From positions 8,253,501-8,317,500 of the forward strand of contig OZ005611.1 of assembly GCA_963930655.1 (NCBI GenBank): a stretch of 64,000 bases of DNA, read 5' to 3'. The DNA is from Myrica gale. Taxonomy: Eukaryota > Streptophyta > Magnoliopsida > Fagales > Myricaceae. Of the stretch, positions 38,501 through 50,300 are shown one piece after another. Position 1 is the first letter of the stretch. Every line of letters starts with the position of its first letter. The position numbers and the translations under genes are program-made. Below the pieces are notes generated by a model. It had not been told where the DNA came from and made no database searches. It saw only the letters and a list, made by a program, of their open reading frames with translations.

Positions 38501-41447
38501 TAAACCATCTTTTTTCTACTTTGATGAAAGGCACAACAGCCTTAAAACTATCGTCAACCTGAAAATCTTGTCCCTGATGTCTAGTCTACTACTCCCCTTA
38601 AATTTCCAAAAGGGTTTTGTAAAACATGGCAATTGACATGCAAATCTATTTAGTCCTCCCTAACAACTTCAGTATTGAATTCAAAGCCCAACTTTATACT
38701 TCTAATACATCAGTAAGTCCGACCCAACAATTCTAGTAACCTAGTATTAGAAATAAGCAAAGAGTTTTGACACAATCCTAACATGGAGCGAATAATTATG
38801 CAAGGTGTGTCTCATTTCAGGCACAAATAAAACTGAATGAACATAAAGAAAAAAACACGTCTCTTGTCATAATACCTTTGAACATTCTAACGCCATGTTC
38901 ATCTCATTCCACATATCGTCGAGACCATCATCTTCAGTATCATTCAAACGATTGTATTCATCTTCTACGCCAACATAAACACCTTCTTCTTTCTTGATAT
39001 CGAATTCAGCACTTACTTCTTCTTGTTGAGCTCCACCCTTTGCCAAACGACGAACAGGACCGCGGTGTTCCTATCAATAATTGGAGGGATGAGATAAAAA
39101 TATTATCAAAGTAGTGAATTACACTAATTATGAAAATGAGAAGAAGAAAAACACGGAATTTCTGTAAGGAAAGAATATATCATCTTATTCTGATGATTGC
39201 AACTATCAATTTGCATAAAAACCCAAACTGAAACTGTAAATAACAACAGCCAGTATATAGCAGATGAAAAAAATTAGTTAAAAAGAAACAATACCGTTAT
39301 TTAGATTACCCATCTGAAAAATATAAATAAACCATAATGAAAAAGACCATCTAAGAAAAAAGAAAAAAAAGAAAACTGAAATTGATAATTTTACACGCAT
39401 CAAACTCATGTTGTAGCACTGGTTACGATGTAAATTATTATATAGTACAGATTGACTCGTAAGGCTTCAAGTGGGTAAAAAAGAAATAATAAATTGGACA
39501 ACCGTCACAGTTGAAAATGTATCTTTAGGCTGCCACTCGGCCAGGGGATTAAGCTTGGGGAGATTTGTACACAAAACCAAGTCAAAACAAATGATAGTGA
39601 ATGCCGCACTATAAAAGAGGACACAGTTGTCCCAAACAAGGAACTTCTAACCTCGAGGAACTATTGCAAACGGTAGAACATCATCGCAGTACATGTTGTA
39701 TACACTTCACTGATACAATAAACTTCTTCGAACCAAAACTGTTGCTTACAAGAGCCATATTGCCAACCATGACCCTTTTCGAGCAGCTCTTTCAACTGCC
39801 ACATAATCTCCCAACAAGTTGCATATTTAGCTGCTCTTCGGCTTTTGAGAACATGATGTACTAATTCTTGAGAGCGAAGCCTAAAGAACCTACTACAAAT
39901 ATAGGGTCCTCGGTACTAAACATTAATTTGAATAATTCAATACAAAGGAAGAGGCAAATACTCAAAACACAATTCTGAAAATGAACCAGTAAACTCATGC
40001 ATTTGAGGTATGTTTGTACCTAACACTACAAAATGAAGAAGCACAGTGAAAAGGGCATAAATTTCAAAAATAGCAACTTACACAAATGTGCCTGTAGCTA
40101 TTTATATTCTTTATCTAGCTTTTGGAAGAACATGAGGGATTGTAGAGCAAATTTTTCATATACATGAAAGCCTAATATTTAGTTGTAATATCCTTACTCC
40201 AACCAACTTTTTTATGCATGTCTCTATGTGTGTGTGCCAAAATGGGATCCAGTGCTTCTAATTTGTTGAGTGTATGCATGTGTCATGCTTGCTTTGGTCA
40301 TTATATTGATGTCAGCATCTTTAAACCTTCAGCTTTGTGATTGGAAATGCGTGGCAGACTTACCAAATAGTCCTTCATGAGAAATTGTCCAGCTGATCTT
40401 GGCAAGACAATTTCATGAAAGGGAGCAAGTGGCTGCTGATATCCATTGTCTTCCTCATCTGAGTCAATAACCACAACAGTCTGAGATGCTGGTTTAACAT
40501 CCTTTGCAACATAGTCATCCAAATCAATAACACCAGTATCCGACAAACGAGTAGCATGTTTTGAGGCTTCTTTACTCTGGCACTTTTCTGATTCCAGGAA
40601 TGTACTTATAAGAGTAGGATACTTTGCAAAATATGGGCTCAGAGTCTGCATCTTTCGAGCAATGAGGGCTTCTATATCTTTTGTAACACTTCCATATTTA
40701 CCACAGTCTAACCTTTCCAGCAAGTTGGTGATAGCAAATGGATCGCGGTAATCAATGACTGCTGAAGAGGTTTTTGGTTTCTTCTGTTCAGTATCATTAC
40801 GCATGCTAGCAGAGAAGGCCATGCTACCACAATCTTTTCCACTACCAGATAACTTCAGTCTTTTATGTCCCGTTTGGTAAAACTCTGATCTTGATGCAGA
40901 TTGTAATGAATGAACTGTCACAAGTGCACCACATAACAAAGCAAAATTAATCACACCGTACTCCTACTCTAAACGTAAAAACTCATCGCACCAACTAACG
41001 GTTTTTTTTTGGGGGGGGGGGGGGGGGGAGGGGGGCGGCTAAATCATGATTCGCGAAAACTACAAGCAGGAGAGAAAACTATAAGACATTGTCTCTTTGT
41101 TCCGTTGAGTGTCTTCGAACGTTATACTTCAAAAATATTCAAATTGTGTAACCTTATTTCCCCTAAAAATGAGATTCCTGCATTCCCATGCTGATCATTT
41201 GTTTAATGACCATCTTTCTCTTTCTAGTAAAGAGCCTACGTATTCAGACTAATTCACCCCAACAAAATGTAAATATCGTAATTGTTCTTTGCCCCATGCA
41301 TCGTAGAGATCAAAGACTGAAGAAATGATGATTAACATGCCCACATTTCGAGTAAAATGCAGACAAGAAAAATAACATAAAACATGCAGAGAGAGTACCA
41401 TTCCGAGTGGCGCGATTACTCGGCAACGCTTCAACCGCTGGCTCCAT
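35526..41447 (-). CDS. DRD1: SNF2 chromatin remodeller, DRD1/CHR35 type
   Basis: Plant-specific SNF2-like ATPase; Arabidopsis DRD1 is part of the DDR complex that brings RNA polymerase V to chromatin for RNA-directed DNA methylation. Exons are 41447-41399, 40914-40364, 39070-38876, 37979-37821 and 37439 to about 35692, all in phase. The divergent N-terminus has [19 protein letters not shown] and an acidic stretch; exon 4 has a Cys/His cluster (CDHSF...CRICG). The helicase core shows APGSGKT at about 394-400, [11 protein letters not shown] near 508, [16 protein letters not shown], and [14 protein letters not shown] in motif VI. The start [16 protein letters not shown] lies on a 49-bp first exon. 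The 3' end is uncertain. The frame stays open to 35526, but AATAG/GTTAGT at 35692 is a good donor, and an acceptor at 35430 would add a short exon ending 35367. Assignment to DRD1 rather than CHR34 or CLASSY rests on the motif wording. Confidence 0.9.
38298..38351. repeat. 27-bp perfect tandem duplication in SNF2 gene intron 3
   Basis: Two identical adjacent copies of a 27-bp unit starting AGAGCAAATAAAAAGCAC. Identity suggests a recent duplication. Confidence 0.9.
41002..41038. repeat. T9-G18 homopolymer tract in SNF2 gene intron 1
   Basis: Nine T are followed by eighteen G, then A, six G, C and GG. Lengths of such runs are error-prone in sequencing. On the plus strand the G-run can form a G-quadruplex; on the transcribed RNA it is C-rich. 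Confidence 0.9.
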
Positions 41448-42120
41448 GGCACCGCAAGTTCGAGGAAACGCAGAGCCTAGAAAAATAGTGCGTTGCTTGT
41501 TTTTCACATAAAATGAGGGAGCCAACAAATTGGAACAGAGAAATCCCCTAATTAAAAACTGAACCCCTATGAAGGTACACTCCGTTGTTTTCTTGGCGAG
41601 CTTTAGGAAGATTTTTTTTCTTCTTCTTCTTCTTTCCGTTGCGTCCTCGAATACTACAGGCGAAAGTTCACTCGTACTGAAAATAAACGCAGAGAGAGGG
41701 TCTGATGAATGGAAAAACGCAGAGAAAGAGAAAGCGAATTGTGCGTAGTTTATTCGCACTAGTTTATAGTATTAGTCAGCTAGTGGGGAATTCCATTGGC
41801 GATCAGCGTTTGGGATTGACCAATGGGGATTCACTGGCGCTGGAAAATCGTCGGTTGTGTATGCCAATTGCCAAATCTCTTTCTCTGTGTTTTCTTCTCG
41901 AGAAATGTACAATTAATTTTTGCGTGAACTGTAACGCGAGGAATACGAAGGAGCTCCACGGGAGTCGGGTCCCACGACCCTTCCGTTGTGTTTGGCAGTC
42001 CGGAAAGGTGCAGTCTGAACCGGAGTAAGGTTGTCCTTGTCCCGTACACGCCAAGTTTTGGCAACATCCAAGATGTTTGCAAAAATATTATAATTCTATA
42101 CAAACTTTTCACAAATTTTA

Positions 42121-44198
42121 GGGAATCTGACATTTTAGTCTTTAGATTTATACCCTTTTTACATTTGAGTCCTTCGATTTCAAATTTCAAATTTAACATC
42201 CTTATATTTTCGACTTTTGACAAATAAGTCCTTCCGTCATCATTCCGTCCATCCTCTTAGCGCCAGCTCCAAATCATCAGCCACGTAAGCAAAACTTTTA
42301 AATGAAAACTTATGGTTTAAATTCTCTAGCCCTTCGCAAGCTTCCAACATGCACGCGGAGAATGAAGGCTTCTCCTTCTGCTTGAATCATATCAGAGTGC
42401 TTTTGAATTGCTAGGTGCTTTTGAGCTACCGTGGATGAGGTTGCTTAACTACCATGCATATCTATTGTTGTCCCTTGGGTTCACGAAGGGTGGGATTCTG
42501 GAATTGTTGCCGAGAAAGGAAGTTGTTTTTGAACACTCTCGTATAAACTGGAAAAGCCCAATAACTTCTTTTGATTTAGATGATTGACCCACCCCAAAGT
42601 TCTGTTGACTGATACTTGAGAATTCAGTCCTGCTACAAATTCAGATTAGTTTGTTGTTAGTATTTCTACGGTCTTCATACCATGCCAGTCGTTCAGAAGC
42701 TATATAACATCCTTATATTTTCAACGTCACTTGGCTTGCCTAAGTACTTCCCTACTAGCCGCCACTATGCTGAAGCTCTCGTCCTATAAGTCTCTCAGCA
42801 ATGAAAGGTACGTTAGAGCAACTTCACCGTATATATACTAATTTCCATTATTGTTCCATATCAGTGAAGAAAAACTTAAACTATTCCGCTGATGCTAGAC
42901 TTTGTACGTGTGGAGCAAGGAAAATTACTATAAGAATTTTGGCTTGTAGGTGTAGGCTGATGCTAGACTTTTTTTATTGTTCTGAGTATTATATTGAATG
43001 CTCTGTTTTGATGCCAAAAACTTGTTTAGAAGCAGAGTAAAGTTAAGAGAGTATATGCATTCATTAACTAGTCTTTACATCCCTGGTGAAAACTTTAATC
43101 AATTAAGCAAGCCAACGGGCGTGGTAAAGGACATTTTGGCACCACCGACTTCTCCAAGCTTCTGGTACTAAATTACTGTGAATTGGGACTTGTCATTTTG
43201 CATGGTTCAGTGTCTCAACTGAGTTACCTGGATTGAGCGAACGTAACCTTTTTGTTTGGGCAGGAAGGGGTAGTGTTTGTGCTGTCAGGGTTTTGGATAT
43301 TTGGATATTGATGGAGCTCGATAAACTTGTTACTATGATGCCTCATACACTTGTTATTTTTGCATTTTCTGCTGCTTTGTATCTGAGAGCATTCTGGGAT
43401 TGTCTAAACCTACTTGAAGTTTTGAGTCGATGAAGGTCTCGTCTCTTAATTCTTATGACATCCGCCGTGTGTGACATCATTCTGTGAATTTTTTTGTACT
43501 CAAAATACGAGTCTGATTAATGAAGATGATAGTTATTTTCCTCCATTTTAGTTTCCCGTAATTAATGTGACCAACACATTAGAGAAATGACAGTTCAAAG
43601 GAAGTACATTTGCTGTCTAGTGCTCCTTGTAATTCTAGGCATTGCTGGGGTACTTCATGGAGCTGAATGTGAGCGGAGAGGCAGTTGGGTGCGGGAACCC
43701 AAAAGGAACCCACTTTATCAGCCTGCCTTTTCGGAAGCTCTCAGGTGCAACCTTAAGGAACAACTCCAATTCGTTTTGCGGGCTCTCAGCTTGTGAGGTA
43801 GAAAAGAGCTTGCGGTTGGATTTGGGAGTGTTGAAGAACGAAAGTGAGGTTCTTGAGTTCGTTAAGGAAGTCAAGGACTGGCAGGAAAAGGTTGGTCCAA
43901 CTGAGCCTTAGAAACTTGAGGTTTTTAAGCTTGGCAATGGCGAAGCAAGACTTTTTTGGAGTTTACGTACAGTGGCGTGATCTTTCTTCTACGCGGGTAG
44001 GTGACATGGTTTATTGCCATGCCATGTGGTCATATAAATTACGTGGCTTGAGTTTCCGTGGTGAGGATGGACGAAATGTTTACGGAAGGACTTCTTTGTG
44101 AAAGATCGAAAGTATAAGGATATTAAATTTGAAGTTTAAAATTGAAGGACCTAAATGTAAAAGGGGAATGAACCTAAGGATTAAAATACCAAAATTTT
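42121..44198. mobile_element. Mutator-like element, 2.08 kb, with non-transposase interior
   Basis: Long inverted repeats of about 165 bp (42121-42285 and about 44035-44198) share blocks such as CCTTTTACATTT, TTCAAATTTAA, ATCCTTATA, AGTCCTTCCGT and TCGTCCATCCTC or close variants. Perfect 9-bp direct duplications CAAATTTTA flank it at 42112-42120 and 44199-44207. No transposase is visible. The interior contains short open frames without recognisable domains, the best being 43587-43796 and 43642-43911 (plus strand, overlapping in different frames). Captured host sequence, as in Pack-MULEs, is possible but unproven. Confidence 0.85.
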
Positions 44199-44993
44199 CA
44201 AATTTTAATATATATTTTTTTAAAAAAATATATAACAAAAAATTTTTCTATATTTTTTACTGAATTTCAATACTTTTATATTAAAAAATTATGTTAAATC
44301 ACCTATCTTTACACTTTTTAATTTCATATAAATTTTTATACAAAAATCTATAAAACTTCGATTTACATAAATATTCATAATTTTATTAAAAATCTTTAAA
44401 ATCTTACCATTTTTATAAAATAAACATCCCGACATCTTTCTGCCATTATAGTTACTATGAAAATCCGAATGTTTTAACACGGTGTTTGTGTCATGTAAAT
44501 GAATAAATAAAAGATTGAATACTTTTTAAATGAATAAACAATTTTGTAAATTCACTATATTTGAATGACCAAATCGCAAACACGGATAAAAATTAGTAAT
44601 GAGATAATTTAAGGGCATAAAGTATGATTATTTTTTTATTAAAATTTGATATTTTTTTGTTTAATTTTGACAATATGAGTGTATTAGTACTTTTACAAGT
44701 ATGTATTAGGTGCTGCCGTACTAGAGAACAATAAGCGTTTAGTCCATCCCTTGAAATGTCTATGGCCCATATTCCATAGTCGTTTTCCATTTTTTTATTC
44801 CATTTAGAATATGCTGGCTCGTCAATGAGTACCATTTGGGTATATATTAATATTCTATACGAAAGTATCAATACAATTAGCAATATTTAAATTCTCACAC
44901 TCCATTTCCTTGCTTTCCCCGTCGCGTCAGTCATGGCAGTTCCTGTATTGATGTGATAACATCGCAATTTTTTACTATTATTTCTTTAAATTA

Positions 44994-45352
44994 GAAAATT
45001 TGTTTTTTAGTCCTTAGGTTTTGGACCCTTTTTAATTTTAGTCCTTAATTTTCAACTTTCAAAATTTTAGTCCTTTAACTTTCATTTTTGTAAAATTTAG
45101 TCCTTCCGTCAGTCTGCCGTCAATTTTTGTACCGGTCGACCGGATATATGTTTTGAAAGTGAGCGGTCGACCTGTACATGTAGCGGTCGTCCGCTTGTCG
45201 ACCGGTACAAATTTGACGGCAAACTGACGGCAGACTGACGAAAGGACTAAATTTTACAAAAATGAAAGTTCAAGGACTAAAATTTTGACCCTCTAAAATT
45301 CATGACTAAAAATAAAAAGGGATTAAAATTTAAGGACTAAAAAGTAAATTTC
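44994..45352. mobile_element. Mutator-like palindromic element, 359 bp
   Basis: Nearly the whole element is one inverted repeat. The left end GAAAATTTGTTTTTTAGTCC pairs with the right end, whose complement is GAAATTTACTTTTTAGTCC, and the arms continue through CAAACTGACGGCAGACTGAC-type blocks to a GGTCGACC-rich centre. The 10-bp CTTTAAATTA is duplicated directly at 44984-44993 and 45353-45362. It shares ACATGTAGCGGTCG with the element at 26123-26419. Confidence 0.88.
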
Positions 45353-47368
45353 CTTTAAATTATACAATGCAATTTAGAAGAAAAAAGTGGTGCTAGTGAA
45401 TTAATCATATCTAGCTTGTCCCCTAAGTTGGTCCGGACACCTGTTAAAGAAATAAAAAAAAATGTTTATTGAAGACAATCTCAGGAGATAACTCTCTATC
45501 TTAGCTTTGAGCCTTTGAGCAACTAGAGGAGACCAATATGTGTAACTTTAAAGGAGCTCCAATGGACCAAAGTACTTCTTCAAGGACAACTCACCACCCG
45601 AAGTTTGTATAGGTAAACAAATATAACCAATTTTTTTTTTCTATGTATTAAAAGGCTGCCACCAGTTGCCAAAAATAATAAGCAGAAGAAAGGCAATCGC
45701 ATAGGGAAGGAAGAGCTAAACTTGTTAAGTATTTCGAATTTGAAGATCTAAGGCTATGTTCGTTTATACTAAAATTTTAGGATTTACAATTCAAACATCG
45801 AAAAAAAGTATTTCAATACAACACTTTATTACTTTTTTACAAACATCAATCTTTTTTAACAATTTATATACGCATATCAATACAACATTAATATCACTTA
45901 AATATTCACAATTTTGTCACAGTCGTGTCATTTTCTTGTAATCTCTTTGGACCCTACGGGATAGGCTTATAGAGAGTGGTTTCAATGACGAGAAAAAGGA
46001 AACAAAGAAACAAAAAGTCGGCCAAAAGGAGTAAAGAGAGAGAGGGGCTGGAGAGTGGAGACGAAGAAATTGCGAGAGGGGCTAAAGAAAGTGAGGAAAT
46101 AGGAAAGTAGTAAATCATATAAACTATGTAGATTAGAGAAAAAAACGAAGTGGTAATTACTTTACTGTCTTATTCAGCTGACCGATGAAGAAAATATAAT
46201 ATTAAATTAGGTAAGTTTTTTATTTGGTACAAAATATGAGAGAAAAATGAGTTTTTTTAAATTTAAATTTCATTTTATCTGTTTAGATGATAAAGAAAAT
46301 TGTTGCACAATGTCTTTTATATATTAGACTTAGACCGACCTGACTCACCTTAAAATATATTAATAGAATTGGTAGGGCATTGATAAATTCTATATGGACA
46401 TTTTATCATTACAAAAGAAATACAAAAATCTAATTAACAATACATCTCTGTTTAAAGTTTAATATTCTTATCTGATTATTTAAATGCATAGATGAATTTC
46501 AAATGGGATCCTTTTTTAAAGCTTGTAATTAGGTGGTTGTAAAAGTGAAATATGAAATGTGTCCACAAAATTGCAACCTCGGAATAACCCTTTTAGAGCA
46601 TTCCTACCAAGTTCTCTATTATAATATTTTGATTAGAATAGAGAACCAATTTAATAAAAAAGTAAAAACAAATTATCTATTATAACAAATTTTAACACGT
46701 GAATTTTTTAAAGAACTATTATTTACTTCACTATCTTAAAATATTAATATGTATTTTTTTTTCTTCTCTAACATTCTTCCTTTTTTTATTTTATTTTCTT
46801 TCTCTCATATTCTTAAAAATAAATATTTAAAAATATAAATATTAAAAAAATAAAGAAATATAAATATTTTTAAAAAGTTGATAATTAAAATAGATAAATG
46901 TGTTTTTAATTAAAGGAGAGATCCAATTTTGAAAAAGCAGGTGGTACTCCTAGTAAGCCGTCAAGAGAGTGGAAGACTACAAACTTTAATGCTGTTCCCA
47001 AACACCACCTCTCAGAGTACTGGCAGTCAGCCTCCGTGCCTCCATTTCCCGATTTCAGAGAGAGAGAGAGTCGATTTTGTTTCCTGTTTGGAGGATGGGG
47101 AGAGAGGGGGAGAGAGCGTTACCAATTCAACTTCTCGCTCTATTTCTCCTTTTGGGGGCCTTCGCTTAGCTGCCCTTTCCGCGAAGCCGACGGTCACGAC
47201 CTCTTTAGATTCTAACGACGACGACGACCACCACCAACCTTTCTCTCACTTTCCCCGTTTTCGATTCCTCGCAAAATTTTCTCTCTCTTTCTCTCTTATG
47301 CTTGCTAATAGTGACACCACGTACTCCAATTTCCAACTCACACTTCCCCTTCACTTTCCTTTCCTCCA

Positions 47369-50300
47369 ATGGCTTCCCAGCAACAGTTAACTGCAATAAA
47401 GGTAACCCAAAATTCCTCCCTCCCCCCAAACCCCATTTGATTTTATTTTAAAGCTCTCTTTGAACTCTAATTGAAATTGTTTTGTCGTGTTTTTTTGGGT
47501 TTTGGGATTTGTAGGGCGCGAAAGTGCTTATGGTTGGGGCAGGTGGTATCGGCTGCGAGCTGCTGAAGACTCTCGCTCTCTCTGGCTTCCAGGACATTCA
47601 TATTGTGAGTATAGGTTACTATTTTACTGTTGTGATCTCCTTTCTCACATTTTTGCGGGATTATTTGTAATAGGTTTTTGTATCTTCGTTCTGCTACTTT
47701 TGCTAGGTTTTTTTTTTTTTTTTTTTACTTCAGGGGTTATATGTTTATATGGTTTAATTTTCGCGTTCACATATCATTTGCTAGTTGGTTGAAGCTTTTG
47801 TGTTCGTTTCTGTGGGGTTCATGGGTCGTCTAGTGTTCCTCTGTTTCTGGTTATTTGGGTTTATAGAGTTTGGGAAATTAAATTAAAACTTTACCCCCCA
47901 AAAGAAATTCAATCAATTATTACGGCAGAAAATAATGGGTTAATCAAATAGTTTGTTGCATTGCATATATTGAGCATAAGGCAATAATCTTAGTTCATTT
48001 CTAGCTTCGATTATTTTCTCCCTCTTTTCCTTTTGTAATCAAGTGCAAGAAGGGGAAAAATTCTCACGGTTATAGCCTTTCCCCTTATATGAGATATCTT
48101 ATACGAGGTAAGAAGTTTATAAGCTTCAGTTCTTCTTTTTTGTTCAATCTTTGTACGATATTTCAGTGCAAGTTTGCGTAAGAGTAATGGACAATGTTGC
48201 TAAGTCTTGAGGTTTTGTACTTAGTGGAAGTTGGACCAGCTGATTTATGTTGACGTTCGTATCTGCAAGCCAACTAGTTATTTTGAGCCTTGTAGGATTT
48301 TGGAATCCTCTTATTTCAAGTCTCTTTGCATCTAGCTATACATGGTGATCTCATTATTGCTTTGTTGTTGTTGTTCTGGTCAAATGTCTTAACCATGGAA
48401 AAGTAGAGAGTCGATAGAGGCAAAGTTGGTCACTAATTTAGTTACAAAGGATTGCTGGAAATGATAGCACCGGTCTTGCCATTGTTTTAGCGGTAGTAAT
48501 ATCAACTAGCAAGGTTAGTTGTGGTAATTGGACCTTGACTTTGGTGAAGGTAGCGGTGTCTCCAGCTATGTGCCTGAGATGGCTGTAGTGCATTAATCCT
48601 GGTGAATAGCGAAGATATTGAGTTAAATAGTTTTTAGAGATCTTGAAATTTTTTGGGTTGATATCAAGGATTTGTATGCCGAACCTAATTTTAACCTTGG
48701 CGTACTTATAAAAAAAAACTCTTGGCGTGCAAATTTGTTGCTTGATCGTCCTGAGATTATGATATTCTTGCGGTTAATGTGGGTTCTTTTTGCTACATTA
48801 GCTATCTATGGGTTTGAGTTAGCAGTTCCCTGATGCCGTGTATATCTAGGTGATGTTTGATTGTAAAAATGTTGGGGTGTTAAAAATGTTGGGGTGTTGA
48901 AGTTGGTGAAAAAGTGAAGAGAAATGATTTAAATGAATTTTTTATATTTATTTGGAGTGAAAAGTGATGATTTGATGAGGAGAGAGAGAATTTTGAGGAG
49001 TTATTTTATTGGGGTGGAAATGTTGGAGGGTGGAATTGTTGGGTGTCAAACATCCCCCTAATTATTATATTCAGATATCTATCCATTGAATTCCATTTCT
49101 CCTCTCTCAACTTGAGATTGTAATTCTGGTATATGGTTAACCACTTTCTTGTTGGATATTTTATGAAGGATGAAGTAGTGAGCAATTTCTGTATGCAGTT
49201 TCTGGGTTATACCACAGTTTGGTTTACAGTCTTTTTTGATGTTCTAGTAGTTTGAAGACTGTTGCTTGTATGTAGGGTTGTGAGAAAATTTTCTCATGCA
49301 TCTGGTGCTAATTTGCAGATTGACATGGACACCATAGAGGTGAGCAACCTCAACAGACAATTTCTATTCCGACAATCACATGTTGGGCAATCTAAGGCCA
49401 AAGTAAGTACATCGACAAAATCCTGCATTGGTTTTCTTGCACAGGCACTTCCTTTTGTATGGTCTTCTCATAAAATTTTCAACCAGGTTGCTCGGGAGGC
49501 TATCTTAAAATTTAGGCCTCACATTAATATTACTCCATCCCATGCAAATGTCAAGGATCCTGACTTTAATGTGGACTTCTTCAAGCAATTTAATGTTGTT
49601 CTGAATGGACTTGACAACCTAGATGCGAGGCGACACGTGAATCGCCTCTGCTTGGCAGCTGAAGTTCCATTGGTTGAAAGTGGGACAACTGGCTTCCTTG
49701 GACAGGTGATTTGCTGTCTTATAGTTGTCTTTAAGATTTATGTATACTAAATCAAGTGTGTATTATGGATTTTATTCATTTAGGCTTTTAGCATCTGATA
49801 TTTTTTTTCCAATTCTTGTATTATCATACAGCGTGTATGTGTATACAAACACACAAACATTCCCTACATGGGTTGTTGAAATCACTCAATCCATGCAAGT
49901 TTTACATCCAGTTTATTCCACCAAAGATGTTTCACTTAGGAAAAATTAATAGATATTGTATGATTATTTTCAATGCAGTTCATTCCTAGCGTGCTAGATT
50001 GCTGCTCCTCAATTGGTGATGATTATTTTTCCTTCCTTTTTCGTGATTTGTGGAAGCAGGTAACTGTACATGTGAAGGGAAGAACAGAATGCTACGAGTG
50101 CCAGCCGAAACCTGCTCCAAAAACGTACCCTGTCTGCACTATTACAAGTACTCCGTCAAAGGTATATCACATGTTTCTTGGTTCGTATTTTTTTTGGTAT
50201 TTGAGTAACTGCTTCAGTAAGGTTTTTGGAAGACAGGAGCCTGACTTGGCTGTAGGTAACCATGAATTAGAACTTGTACCTTTCTACCAGTCAGCGCCTT

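Larger units (their letters stand above)
41448..47368. other. gene-free region between divergent SNF2 and SAE2 genes
   Basis: Both genes start outward from here, so 41448-42110 and 46900-47368 should hold their promoters and leaders. The middle holds the Mutator-like elements at 42121-44198 and 44994-45352. AT-rich stretches at 44210-44480, 45752-45950 (starting 'ggctatgttcgttta') and 46590-46920 (starting 'gagcattcctaccaag') look like decayed MITEs but lack clear ends. Nothing recognisable lies in 45960-46590. Confidence 0.55.

Noticed and set aside
47605-49318. Possible independent gene in the long SAE2 intron 2
   Set aside because: Only short frames and a MITE are present, and adenylation-domain homology resumes exactly at 49319.
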